A stretch of 64,000 nucleotides of DNA. It comes from Puniceibacterium antarcticum. GTDB lineage: Bacteria > Pseudomonadota > Alphaproteobacteria > Rhodobacterales > Rhodobacteraceae. Below the pieces are notes generated by a model. That model ran no database searches. It was given only the letters and a program-made list of their open reading frames with translations, and was not told the origin of the DNA. This document shows positions 9,412 to 17,235 of this stretch, piece after piece. The position numbers and the translations under genes were made by a program. The stretch's first letter is position 1. Every line of letters begins with the position of its first letter. Location of the stretch: positions 155,557 to 219,556 of the forward strand of contig NZ_AWWI01000182.1 in NCBI RefSeq assembly GCF_002760615.1. Direction: 5' to 3'.

Positions 9412-9457
9412 AAGAATTTTCTGAAAATTCTTGTCAAAAGTCTTTAAAAGACTTTTG
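9412..9457. terminator. tandem AT-rich palindromes between metF and bhcR
   Basis: Two adjacent near-perfect hairpins: 9412-9432 (10-bp arms AAGAATTTTC / GAAAATTCTT around one base) and 9435-9457 (11-bp arms CAAAAGTCTTT / AAAGACTTTTG around one base). They lie between the convergent metF and bhcR and probably terminate both transcripts. The paired form and AT richness contrast with the GC-rich surroundings. Confidence 0.6.
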
Positions 9458-9464
9458 TCCCGGC

Positions 9465-10298
9465 TCACCCGGCTCCGCGCCCGCCGATCCCCTGTGTCAC
9501 CTGCAGGGCCGCTGCGATCACCTGTGCGCCAAAGGCCGGGATCGCCTCAATCGGAATCCGGCTCGACGGGCCAGAGACGGAAATCCCGGCCACCGCCTCG
9601 CCATGCATGTCAAAGATCGGCGCCGCCACGCAGCGCATGCCGATGTTTTTTTCCTCACCATCCACCGCATAGCCCCGCGCGCGGGTCTCGGCCAGATCGG
9701 CCAGCAGGGCATCGCGCGTCACAAACGTGAACTCGGTGAACCGCGCCAGCCCGTGCTCGTCCAGAATCCGTGCCACCTGTCCCGCTCCGCGCTGCGCCAG
9801 AAGCGCCTTGCCTATTCCGCTCGCATGCATCGGCGACACGGTTCCCGGCGGGAAAAACGCGCGGATTGTGGCATGGGTTTCGACCTGGCTCAGAAACAGC
9901 ACCTGCCCCGCCTGCTGCACACCCAGATTCGCCGTCTCTCCGGTGGCCTCCATCAGCGCGCGCAGCACCGGCAGCGCGCGTTCGATCAGCGAGGTGCGGC
10001 GCAAAAACCGCGACCCGATCAGAAAGGCCCCGGCGCCGATATGCCAGGTCTGCGGGCCGCCGTCGAAATCCACAATCCCGCGCGCCTCAAGCGTGAACAG
10101 CACGCGGTAGACACTGGCGGGCGACTGGCCCAGATCCCCCGCCAGCTGCGACAGGGTGGCGCCTTTTGTCATCTCGCTCAGCCGCTCCAGAACCTCCATC
10201 GCGCGGTCCAGCGACTTGATCGTGTTCTGCTCGGACTTGTCATGCCAGGCGCGTGGCCTGCCCCGCCCCCGTGCCGGCTCTGCCACATCCCGCTCCAC
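9465..10298 (-). CDS. bhcR: IclR-family regulator of the beta-hydroxyaspartate cycle
   Basis: 277 residues: a basic N-terminal tail, an IclR winged helix (about 25-85, with LSQLAGDLGQSPASVYRVLFTL) and a C-terminal effector-binding domain (SGIGKALLAQ, MRCVAAPIFD). It is divergent from bhcA, the arrangement found for BhcR in Paracoccus denitrificans, where the regulator responds to glyoxylate and controls the bhc genes. The start is a GTG at 10298 with GGAGGGT upstream. The intergenic region holds two identical 11-bp repeats that are candidate operators. Confidence 0.88.
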   Translation of the reverse strand: MERDVAEPARGRGRPRAWHDKSEQNTIKSLDRAMEVLERLSEMTKGATLSQLAGDLGQSPASVYRVLFTLEARGIVDFDGGPQTWHIGAGAFLIGSRFLRRTSLIERALPVLRALMEATGETANLGVQQAGQVLFLSQVETHATIRAFFPPGTVSPMHASGIGKALLAQRGAGQVARILDEHGLARFTEFTFVTRDALLADLAETRARGYAVDGEEKNIGMRCVAAPIFDMHGEAVAGISVSGPSSRIPIEAIPAFGAQVIAAALQVTQGIGGRGAG

Positions 10299-10462
10299 TG
10301 TTACCCTCCGGTTTTATAAAAAACACCTCCGCATTATGAAAAATGCAAACCCCTGATTCAACGTAATTTTTGTGCCTTATCCAATTATGAAAAACAATTT
10401 CAAAAAAATTGCCCGGGAAACAGGCAAGGCGTAAACCTGTGTCATAGCGAGGAGAACACGCC
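10299..10462. promoter_or_regulatory. bhcR-bhcA divergent control region
   Basis: A strongly AT-rich stretch in a GC-rich neighbourhood. It contains ATTATGAAAAA twice, at 10333-10343 and 10384-10394 (51 bp apart, about five helical turns). The first copy lies inside the 16-bp inverted repeat GCATT-N6-AATGC at 10331-10346. A related TTATAAAAAA lies at the bhcR-proximal end. These are plausible BhcR sites and promoter elements; I could not assign -35/-10 boxes with confidence. Confidence 0.5.
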
Positions 10463-11653
10463 ATGAGCCTTCAGAACCCGGTCTTCATTCCCGGCCCCAC
10501 CAACATCCCCGAGGCGATCCGCAAGGCCTGCGATATGCCCACGATCGACCACCGCTCGCCACTGTTTGCAACGATCCTGCACCCGGCCATCGACGGCTGC
10601 CGCAAGGTTCTTAAAACCAGCGAAGGCGAGCTGTTCATCTTTCCCGCCACCGGCTCCGGCGGATGGGAGGCCGCGCTGTCCAACACGCTCAGCCCCGGCG
10701 ACACGATTCTGGCCGCGCGCAACGGCATGTTCAGCCACAAATGGATCGACATGTGCCACCGCTTCGGCCTCAACGTCGTGCAGGTCGATGTCCCCTGGGG
10801 CGAAGGCCTGCCCGTCGCCAAGTTCGAGGAGATCCTGCGCGCCGATCCGGACGCCCGCATCAAGGCGGTGCTTGCCACCCATAACGAAACCGCCACCGGC
10901 GTGGTGTCCGACATTGCGGGCCTGCGCCGCGCCATGGACGCCGCCGGACATGGCGCGCTGCTGATGGTCGATGGCGTCAGCTCCATCGGCTCCATGCCGT
11001 TCGAATTTGATCAATGGGGCGTCGATGTTGCGGTCACCGGCAGTCAAAAGGGCTTCATGCTGCCCGTCGGCCTTGCCATCACCTGCTTTTCGCCCAAAGC
11101 TGTGGCGGCAAGCAAGACAGCCACCTTGCCCCGCACGTTCTGGAGCATTGATGACATGCGCAAGGGCTACGCCGCCAATGCCTATCCTTATACCCCCTCC
11201 GTTGGCCTGCTGAACGGGCTGAAGCTGTCCACCGAAATGCTGCTGGCCGAAGGTCTGGACAACGTCTTTGCACGCCACGCCCGCATCGCCAACGGGGTGC
11301 GCGCCGCCGTGCAGGCCTGGGGCATGACGCCCTGCGCCGTCTCGCCCGACCTTTATTCCAACACGGTGACGGCGATCCGCACGCCGGAAGGTTTCAACGC
11401 CTCGACAATCGTCGACCGCGCAGCGCTGGACTATGGCATGGCCTTTGGCACCGGCCTTGGCGATGTGGCGGGCAAGGTGTTCCGTATCGGCCATCTGGGC
11501 ATGCTGACCGACGCCATGGCGCTCTCGGGCATTGCCACCGCTGAAATGGTCATGGTTGATCTCGGCCTGCCCGTCACCCTCGGTTCCGGCGTTGCCGCCG
11601 CACAGGGCGTCTATCGCCGGGGGACACGCGTCGCACAGGAGAAAGCCGCATGA
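10463..11653 (+). CDS. bhcA: L-aspartate:glyoxylate aminotransferase BhcA
   Basis: 396-residue class V aminotransferase with the PLP lysine in VTGSQKGFM (Lys196) and the PGPTNIPEAIRKA start common to serine/aspartate-glyoxylate transaminases. In the beta-hydroxyaspartate cycle it converts glyoxylate to glycine using L-aspartate as amino donor, producing oxaloacetate as the output. The assignment rests mainly on gene order: bhcR-bhcA-bhcB-bhcC-bhcD matches the Paracoccus cluster. GAGGAG precedes the ATG. It overlaps bhcB by 4 bp (ATGA). A serine-glyoxylate transaminase would look similar. Confidence 0.9.
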   Translation: MSLQNPVFIPGPTNIPEAIRKACDMPTIDHRSPLFATILHPAIDGCRKVLKTSEGELFIFPATGSGGWEAALSNTLSPGDTILAARNGMFSHKWIDMCHRFGLNVVQVDVPWGEGLPVAKFEEILRADPDARIKAVLATHNETATGVVSDIAGLRRAMDAAGHGALLMVDGVSSIGSMPFEFDQWGVDVAVTGSQKGFMLPVGLAITCFSPKAVAASKTATLPRTFWSIDDMRKGYAANAYPYTPSVGLLNGLKLSTEMLLAEGLDNVFARHARIANGVRAAVQAWGMTPCAVSPDLYSNTVTAIRTPEGFNASTIVDRAALDYGMAFGTGLGDVAGKVFRIGHLGMLTDAMALSGIATAEMVMVDLGLPVTLGSGVAAAQGVYRRGTRVAQEKAA

Positions 11654-12615
11654 GGGATCACCCCGACCATCTGCCCACCTACGAGGATATGCTGGCCGCC
11701 CATGAGCGGATCAAACCCTATATTCACCGCACCCCGGTGCTGACCTCCAGCTATCTCAACGACCTCACCGGCGCCGAGCTGTTCTTCAAATGCGAGAATT
11801 TCCAGAAGGCCGGCGCCTTCAAGGTGCGTGGTGCGTCGAACGCCGTCTTCGGCCTGCCCGAGGATATGGCCGCCAAGGGTGTGGCCACGCACAGTTCCGG
11901 CAACCACGCCCTGTCGCTGTCTTATGCGGCGGGTCGGCGGGGCATCCCCTGCCATGTGGTCATGCCCCGCACCGCACCGCAGGCCAAAAAGGACGCCGTG
12001 CGCGGCTATGGCGGCATCATCACCGAATGCGAGCCGTCCACCACAAGCCGCGAGGCGGTCTTTGCCGAGATCCATGCCAAAACCGGCGCGGATTTTGTGC
12101 ACCCCTACAACGACCCGCGCGTCATCGCGGGCCAAGGCACCTGCTCGAAAGAGCTGATGGAGCAGGTCGAACACCTTGATGCGGTCATCGCCCCTATCGG
12201 CGGCGGCGGCATGATCTCGGGCACCTGTCTGACCCTCTCGACCCTCGCGCCGCAGGTGCAGATCTATGCGGCCGAGCCTGAACAGGCCGACGATGCCTAC
12301 CGATCGTTCAAGGCGGGGCATATCATCGCCGACGATGCGCCCGACACGGTGGCCGACGGGCTCAAGGTGCCACTCAAGGAAAACACCTGGCACTTTGTCA
12401 GCCACCATGTGACCGACATTCTCACCGCGTCAGAGGACGAAATCATCGAGGCGATGAAGCTGACCTGGAAGCGCATGAAGATCGTGATCGAAGCCTCCTG
12501 CGCCGTCCCCCTCGCCACGATCCTGAAAAACCCAGAGCTGTTCCGGGGCAAACGTGTCGGCGTGATCATCACCGGCGGCAATGTCGACCTCGACAGCCTG
12601 CCCTGGATGCAATGA
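11650..12615 (+). CDS. bhcB: beta-hydroxyaspartate dehydratase BhcB
   Basis: 321-residue fold-type II PLP enzyme of the threonine/serine dehydratase family. Schiff-base lysine in KAGAFKVRGASN (Lys58), SSGNHALSLS substrate loop and the glycine-rich PLP-phosphate loop GGGGMISG are all present. In the cycle it dehydrates beta-hydroxyaspartate to iminosuccinate. It starts inside the bhcA stop codon (ATGA overlap), so translation is coupled. A nested palindrome follows before bhcC. By sequence alone it could be called threonine dehydratase; the cluster decides. Confidence 0.9.
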   Translation: MRDHPDHLPTYEDMLAAHERIKPYIHRTPVLTSSYLNDLTGAELFFKCENFQKAGAFKVRGASNAVFGLPEDMAAKGVATHSSGNHALSLSYAAGRRGIPCHVVMPRTAPQAKKDAVRGYGGIITECEPSTTSREAVFAEIHAKTGADFVHPYNDPRVIAGQGTCSKELMEQVEHLDAVIAPIGGGGMISGTCLTLSTLAPQVQIYAAEPEQADDAYRSFKAGHIIADDAPDTVADGLKVPLKENTWHFVSHHVTDILTASEDEIIEAMKLTWKRMKIVIEASCAVPLATILKNPELFRGKRVGVIITGGNVDLDSLPWMQ

Positions 12616-12622
12616 CCCCACG

Positions 12623-12675
12623 GGTGCGTGAATCACGCACCCTACCCGCGCCGTAGGGTGCGTGATTCACGCACC
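12623..12675. repeat. nested perfect palindrome between bhcB and bhcC
   Basis: Two 23-bp arms (12623-12645 and 12653-12675) are perfect reverse complements around a 7-nt GC-only loop. Each arm begins or ends with a smaller palindrome built on GGTGCGTGA / TCACGCACC, so the element can fold as one long stem or as two small hairpins. It lacks a T-run and sits inside the operon, 8 bp after the bhcB stop. It resembles REP-type intergenic repeats and could set the relative amounts of bhcAB and bhcC mRNA. Confidence 0.85.
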
Positions 12676-12711
12676 TTCCTGACTTCAACGTTCTCAACGG
12701 GAGATGAGACC

Positions 12712-13875
12712 ATGAAAGACATCACGGAGTTTACCGACCTCGACGTCGGCTATGACGTTCCTGCCCTGCCCGGCATGGATGAATCCGACATCCAGACGCC
12801 CTGCCTGATCCTCGACCTCGACGCACTGGAACGCAACGTCACCAAGATGGGCGACTTCGCAAAATCCCACGGCATGCGCCACCGCGTCCACGGCAAGATG
12901 CACAAATCCGTCGATGTGGCCCTGCTGCAGGAACGCCTTGGCGGCTCCGTCGGCGTCTGCTGCCAGAAGGTGTCCGAGGCCGAGGTTTTTGCCCGCGGCG
13001 GCATCAAGGATGTGCTGGTATCAAATCAGGTCACGCACCCGGCCAAGATCGACCGCCTCGCCCGCCTGCCAAAGCTCGGCGCGCGCACCATCTGCTGCGT
13101 CGATGACTTGGACAACATCCCGAACCTGTCGGCCGCTGCCGTCAAACATGGCACCCAGATCGAATGTCTGGTGGAAATCGACTGCGGCGCCGGGCGCTGC
13201 GGTGTGACGACAACACCGCAGGTGGTGGAATTGGCCAAGGCCATCGACGCCGCACAAAGCCTCAAATTCGCCGGCATTCAGGCCTATCAGGGCGCCATGC
13301 AGCACCTCGACAGCTATGAGGACCGCAAAGGCAAGACCCAGATCGCCATCGACATGGTCACCGCCGCGATAACGGCGCTGAAATCCGAAGGCCTCGATTG
13401 TGACATCGTCGGCGGCGGCGGCACCGGGTCCTACTACTTCGAATCCGCCTCTGGCGTGTTCAACGAACTGCAGTGCGGCTCTTACGCCTTCATGGACGCC
13501 GATTATGGCCGGATCCATGACAAGGACGGCAAACGGATCGACGAGGGCGAATGGGAAAACGCCCTGTTCATCCTGACCACCGTCATGAGCCACGCCAAGG
13601 CGGACAAGGCCATCGTCGATGCGGGCCTCAAGGCGCAGTCGGTCGACTCCGGCCTGCCGGTGATCTTTGGCCGCACCGATGTGACCTATGTCAAATGCTC
13701 CGACGAACATGGCGTCGTCTCCGACCCTGACGGCGTGCTCAGGGTCAATGACACCCTGCGCCTTGTCCCCGGCCATTGCGATCCGACCTGCAACGTGCAC
13801 GACTGGTATGTCGGTGTGCGGGGCGGCAAGGTCGAAACCCTTTGGCCCGTCTCGGCCCGTGGCAAGGCGTACTGA
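12712..13875 (+). CDS. bhcC: beta-hydroxyaspartate aldolase BhcC
   Basis: 387 residues, fold-type III (alanine-racemase-like barrel) PLP enzyme of the D-threonine aldolase/D-serine dehydratase family. Conserved segments: TPCLILDLDALERNV at the start, HGKMHKS with the PLP lysine at about residue 65, EIDCGAGRCGV, and GGGGTGSYYF for phosphate binding. In the cycle it condenses glycine with glyoxylate to beta-hydroxyaspartate. The ATG at 12712 has GGGAGA upstream; the frame's earlier start at 12628 lies within the palindrome and is rejected. Confidence 0.92.
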   Translation: MKDITEFTDLDVGYDVPALPGMDESDIQTPCLILDLDALERNVTKMGDFAKSHGMRHRVHGKMHKSVDVALLQERLGGSVGVCCQKVSEAEVFARGGIKDVLVSNQVTHPAKIDRLARLPKLGARTICCVDDLDNIPNLSAAAVKHGTQIECLVEIDCGAGRCGVTTTPQVVELAKAIDAAQSLKFAGIQAYQGAMQHLDSYEDRKGKTQIAIDMVTAAITALKSEGLDCDIVGGGGTGSYYFESASGVFNELQCGSYAFMDADYGRIHDKDGKRIDEGEWENALFILTTVMSHAKADKAIVDAGLKAQSVDSGLPVIFGRTDVTYVKCSDEHGVVSDPDGVLRVNDTLRLVPGHCDPTCNVHDWYVGVRGGKVETLWPVSARGKAY

Positions 13876-13923
13876 CAGCCCCGGCAGTCCCCTCATCTGG
13901 GGCTGCCAAAATCCGCACCTCCG

Positions 13924-13963
13924 CCATACGAAAACCATACGCTTTCCAGACGCCTTCCATACG
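13924..13963 (+). promoter_or_regulatory. four CCATACG-type heptamers at 11-bp spacing upstream of bhcD
   Basis: Heptamers start at 13924, 13935, 13946 and 13957, exactly 11 bp apart: CCATACG, CCATACG, CCAGACG, CCATACG, with 4-bp spacers aaaa, cttt, cctt. The array ends 40 bp before the bhcD start. A second four-unit array with the same period lies at 58106-58145. Helically phased direct repeats of this kind are typical of tandem binding of one protein on one DNA face; the protein is unknown. Confidence 0.75.
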
Positions 13964-14003
13964 GGCTTTTCCGGCCCTGACCGCCCCATAGAAAGACCCC
14001 AAA

Positions 14004-14969
14004 ATGCTGATCGTTCCCGAAGCTGAAATTGCCGCCCTGATGACCCCCGAAGCCGCGTTTGACGCGGTCGAAGCGACCTTTGCCGCCATGTCGCGCAAGT
14101 CCGCCTACAACTTTCCGGTCATCCGCGAGGCGATCGGACATGCCGACGCACTTTATGGCTTCAAATCCGGGTTCGACCGCGAAAGTCTGGCTTTGGGTTT
14201 GAAATCAGGCGGTTACTGGCCCGGGAATGCCGACAAGGGCCTGACCAACCACCAGTCCACGATCTTTCTCTTCGACGCGGACACCGGAAAATGCAGCGCC
14301 ATCGTCGGGGGCAATCTGCTGACCGCGCTGCGCACCGCCGCCGCCTCTGCCGTGTCGATCAAACACCTCGCGCGGCCCGATGCACAGGTGCTTGGCATGA
14401 TCGGCGCCGGGCATCAGTCGATCTTTCAGATGCAGGCCGCTGTAAAGCAACGTAATTTCAAGAAAGTCATCGGCTGGAACTACCACCCCGAAATGCTGTC
14501 GCGCCTTGCCGATTGCGCCGCCCAGCTTGGACTGCCGTTCGAGGAAGCCAGCCTTGAAACCCTGGGCCGCGACGCGGATGTGATCATCTCGATCACCTCC
14601 AGCTTTGCGCCCAGCCTGCTGGACGCCCATGTCACCCCCGGCACGCACATCGCCTGCATGGGCACGGATACCAAGGGAAAACAAGAGGTTGAGGCGGCGC
14701 TGCTCCAACGCGCCACGGTGTTTACCGATGAAATCGCCCAAAGCATCAGCATTGGCGAGGCACAGCATGCCGTCACTGCGGGTCTGATCAAGGACACCGA
14801 CATCACGGAAATCGGCGCCGTGATCAACGCGACCCACCCGGGCCGCACCAGTGCCGATGAAATCACCCTGTTCGATGGCACCGGAGTCGGCCTGCAAGAC
14901 CTTGCAGTCGCGGCCAAAGTGGTGGAGCTTGCGCAAAAAAGCGGCGTTGCGATCAACGTCGATTTCTAA
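14004..14969 (+). CDS. bhcD: iminosuccinate reductase BhcD
   Basis: 321-residue member of the ornithine cyclodeaminase/mu-crystallin family. Rossmann motif GMIGAGHQSIFQMQA around residue 132, conserved lysine region YGFKSGFD and ALRTAAASAVSIKHL are visible. In the beta-hydroxyaspartate cycle it reduces iminosuccinate to L-aspartate with NADH, regenerating the amino donor for BhcA. It is separated from bhcC by 128 bp, which contain a bulged hairpin (GGCAG/CTGCC arms) and the phased CCATACG array, so it may have an extra promoter. The ribosome-binding site is weak. A GAPDH gene follows after 15 bp. Confidence 0.9.
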   Translation: MLIVPEAEIAALMTPEAAFDAVEATFAAMSRKSAYNFPVIREAIGHADALYGFKSGFDRESLALGLKSGGYWPGNADKGLTNHQSTIFLFDADTGKCSAIVGGNLLTALRTAAASAVSIKHLARPDAQVLGMIGAGHQSIFQMQAAVKQRNFKKVIGWNYHPEMLSRLADCAAQLGLPFEEASLETLGRDADVIISITSSFAPSLLDAHVTPGTHIACMGTDTKGKQEVEAALLQRATVFTDEIAQSISIGEAQHAVTAGLIKDTDITEIGAVINATHPGRTSADEITLFDGTGVGLQDLAVAAKVVELAQKSGVAINVDF

Positions 14970-14984
14970 CGCAAAGGCAATGAC

Positions 14985-15959
14985 ATGCGCGTCGCTCTGA
15001 ATGGTTTTGGCAGGATCGGCCGCACGATCCTGCGCCAGCTTCTCGCCTCTCACCCGGATATCGAGATCGCGCTGATCAACGACATCGCGCCGCTGGACAC
15101 CTGCGCCTATCTGTTTCGCTATGATTCCGTCTTCGGCCCCTTTGCCGGGACCGTGCGTGCCGAGACGGGGGCGCTGGCCGTTAATGACCTGTTCATCCCG
15201 TTCAGCCAGAAAAGAGATCTGGCCGAGCTGGATCTTTCGGGCATCGACGTGTTGATGGATTGCACCGGCATCATCAACACCCGCGCCCATGCCGCACGCG
15301 GGCTGACAGCCGGGGCGAAAAATGTCCTGATTTCAGGGCCTTGTGATGAGGCTGAACAAACCATCGTGCTGGGCGCGAACGAGGATCAGCTTGGCGATGC
15401 GCGCATCGTCTCCAACGCCTCCTGTACCACCAATGCGCTCGCGCCCCTGCTGCGCGCCCTGCATGACAGCTGCGGTGTGGTTCAGGGCCATATGACCACG
15501 ATCCACTGCTATACCGGCAGCCAGCCCATGGTCGACGCCCCGCGCGGCGATCTGGCCCGCAGCCGCGCCGGTGCTGTCTCCATGGTGCCCACCACCACCA
15601 GCGCCACCCGCCTGATCGACCGCGTGCTGCCCGATATCGCGGGCCGTGTCACCGGCGCCGCAGTGCGTGTTCCGGTGATCAGCGTCTCTGCCGTCGACCT
15701 TGTGGTGACGTTGGAAACCCTTCCAGATCAGCCGCTTAGGGACCACCTGCACCACCTCGCCCAATCGTCCAGTGTACTTGGCGTCACCGAGGATGCGACC
15801 GTGTCCACCGATCTGCGCGCACGACCCGAATCGCTGGTCATCGCCCTGCCGGAGACGATCCAGAACGGCATGCAGGCGCGGATCTTTGGCTGGTATGACA
15901 ACGAATGGGGCTTTTCCGCGCGGATGATCGACATGGCCCGCCTGATGGCCGCAAGATAG
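14985..15959 (+). CDS. glyceraldehyde-3-phosphate dehydrogenase-like protein in the bhc run
   Basis: 324 residues with all GAPDH hallmarks: N-terminal Rossmann start RVALNGFGRIGRTILRQ, active-site SNASCTTN with Cys147, the histidine in HCYTG, and WYDNEWGFS at the C-terminus. It starts 15 bp after bhcD and is probably cotranscribed. It is somewhat shorter and more divergent than a housekeeping Gap (the usual NDP is INDI here, and SGPCDEAEQT replaces the common SAP segment), so it is either a gluconeogenic paralogue or an erythrose-4-phosphate dehydrogenase-like enzyme. A gluconeogenic role would fit oxaloacetate production by the cycle; that link is inference. Confidence 0.8.
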   Translation: MRVALNGFGRIGRTILRQLLASHPDIEIALINDIAPLDTCAYLFRYDSVFGPFAGTVRAETGALAVNDLFIPFSQKRDLAELDLSGIDVLMDCTGIINTRAHAARGLTAGAKNVLISGPCDEAEQTIVLGANEDQLGDARIVSNASCTTNALAPLLRALHDSCGVVQGHMTTIHCYTGSQPMVDAPRGDLARSRAGAVSMVPTTTSATRLIDRVLPDIAGRVTGAAVRVPVISVSAVDLVVTLETLPDQPLRDHLHHLAQSSSVLGVTEDATVSTDLRARPESLVIALPETIQNGMQARIFGWYDNEWGFSARMIDMARLMAAR

Positions 15960-15998
15960 CGCTCGAACGCGCCTCGCTTTGGGGCTAGTCAGGGCGCC

Positions 15999-17114
15999 AT
16001 GACCAAAGACACCCCATTCGAGATATTTCTCGTCGCGCCTCCGGGCCTTGAATCCCTGCTCTGCGCCGAGGCGCTGGAACAGGGGTTTGCCGATGCAACC
16101 ATAACGCCCGGCGGCGTCACCCTGACCGGCGGCTGGCCCGAGGTCTGGCGCGCCAATCTGACCCTGCGCGGCGCCTCGCGCGTGCTGGCACGCATCGGCG
16201 CGATCCGGGTCATGCATCTGGCCCAGCTCGACAAACGCGCGCGCAAGTTTCCCTGGGCCGACATCCTGCGCCCCGACATCCCGATCCGCGTCGATGTCAC
16301 CTGCAAGGCCTCGCGCATCTATCACGCCGGTGCCGCCACCCAGCGCATCGAAACCGCCCTGCGCGAAAGCCTCGGCGCCACCATCGCCCCCGACGCCCCC
16401 CTGCGCCTGATGGCGCGGATCGAGGATGATCTGTGCACCTTCTCGCTCGACACCTCGGGCGAGCCGCTGCACAAGCGCGGCCATAAAGAGGCTGTGGGCA
16501 AGGCCCCGATGCGCGAAACGCTCGCCTCCCTCTTCCTGCGCCAGTGCGGCTATACTGGCACCGAATCCGTGGTGGACCCTATGTGCGGCTCCGGCACCTT
16601 CGTGATCGAAGCGGCCGAGATCGCAAAGGGCCTGTTCCCAGGCCGCTCCCGCGCCTTTGCGTTCGAACAATTCGCCAGCTTTGATCCCGACCTCTGGCAG
16701 CAGATGCGCACCGCCAACACGCCGCGCCACACCGACAGCCGCTATTACGGCAGCGACCGCGACACCGGCGCCATCCGCATGAGCACCGCCAATGCCGAAC
16801 GCGCCAGCGTCAGTGACATCGCGAACTTTCGCCACAATGCTGTCAGCGACCTGATCCGCCCCGAAGGTCCCCCGGGTCTGGTCATGGTCAACCCGCCCTA
16901 CGGCACCCGCATCGGCGAGAAAAAGCTGCTGTTCGCGGTCTATGGCGCGCTTGGCAAGACGCTGCTGGAACGGTTCCGCGGCTGGCGCGTCGGCATGGTG
17001 ACCACCGATCTGGGTCTTGCCAAGGCCTCTGCCTTGCCATTTTCGACCCCGCTTGCGCCCGTCTCGCACGGCGGGCTGCGCATTCATCTGCTGCAGACCG
17101 ATACCCTGCGCTGA
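15999..17114 (+). CDS. THUMP-domain RNA methyltransferase (RlmL-type)
   Basis: 371 residues. N-terminal ferredoxin-like plus THUMP domain (about 1-160, starting FEIFLVAPPGLESLL), then a Rossmann methyltransferase with SVVDPMCGSGTFVIEAA as SAM motif I and NPPYGTR as the catalytic N-P-P-Y motif. This is the architecture of the N2-guanine 23S rRNA methyltransferases related to the N-terminal half of RlmL. It is cytosolic. It begins 39 bp after the GAPDH gene and may be read through from it, but the function is unrelated. Confidence 0.85.
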   Translation: MTKDTPFEIFLVAPPGLESLLCAEALEQGFADATITPGGVTLTGGWPEVWRANLTLRGASRVLARIGAIRVMHLAQLDKRARKFPWADILRPDIPIRVDVTCKASRIYHAGAATQRIETALRESLGATIAPDAPLRLMARIEDDLCTFSLDTSGEPLHKRGHKEAVGKAPMRETLASLFLRQCGYTGTESVVDPMCGSGTFVIEAAEIAKGLFPGRSRAFAFEQFASFDPDLWQQMRTANTPRHTDSRYYGSDRDTGAIRMSTANAERASVSDIANFRHNAVSDLIRPEGPPGLVMVNPPYGTRIGEKKLLFAVYGALGKTLLERFRGWRVGMVTTDLGLAKASALPFSTPLAPVSHGGLRIHLLQTDTLR

Positions 17115-17235
17115 GGCAGGCAAACGTCGCTGCGCTTGCCCATGCAGGGACGCGGCATCCGACAAAAGCCCGCCAATAAAGGGAATAGTCATTCTTTGAG
17201 ACGACCATGACTCGTTACCACGAATCGAGGATTGG

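Noticed and set aside
12623..12675. The bhcB-bhcC palindrome as a rho-independent terminator
   Set aside because: There is no T-run on either side, and genes of the same pathway continue downstream.
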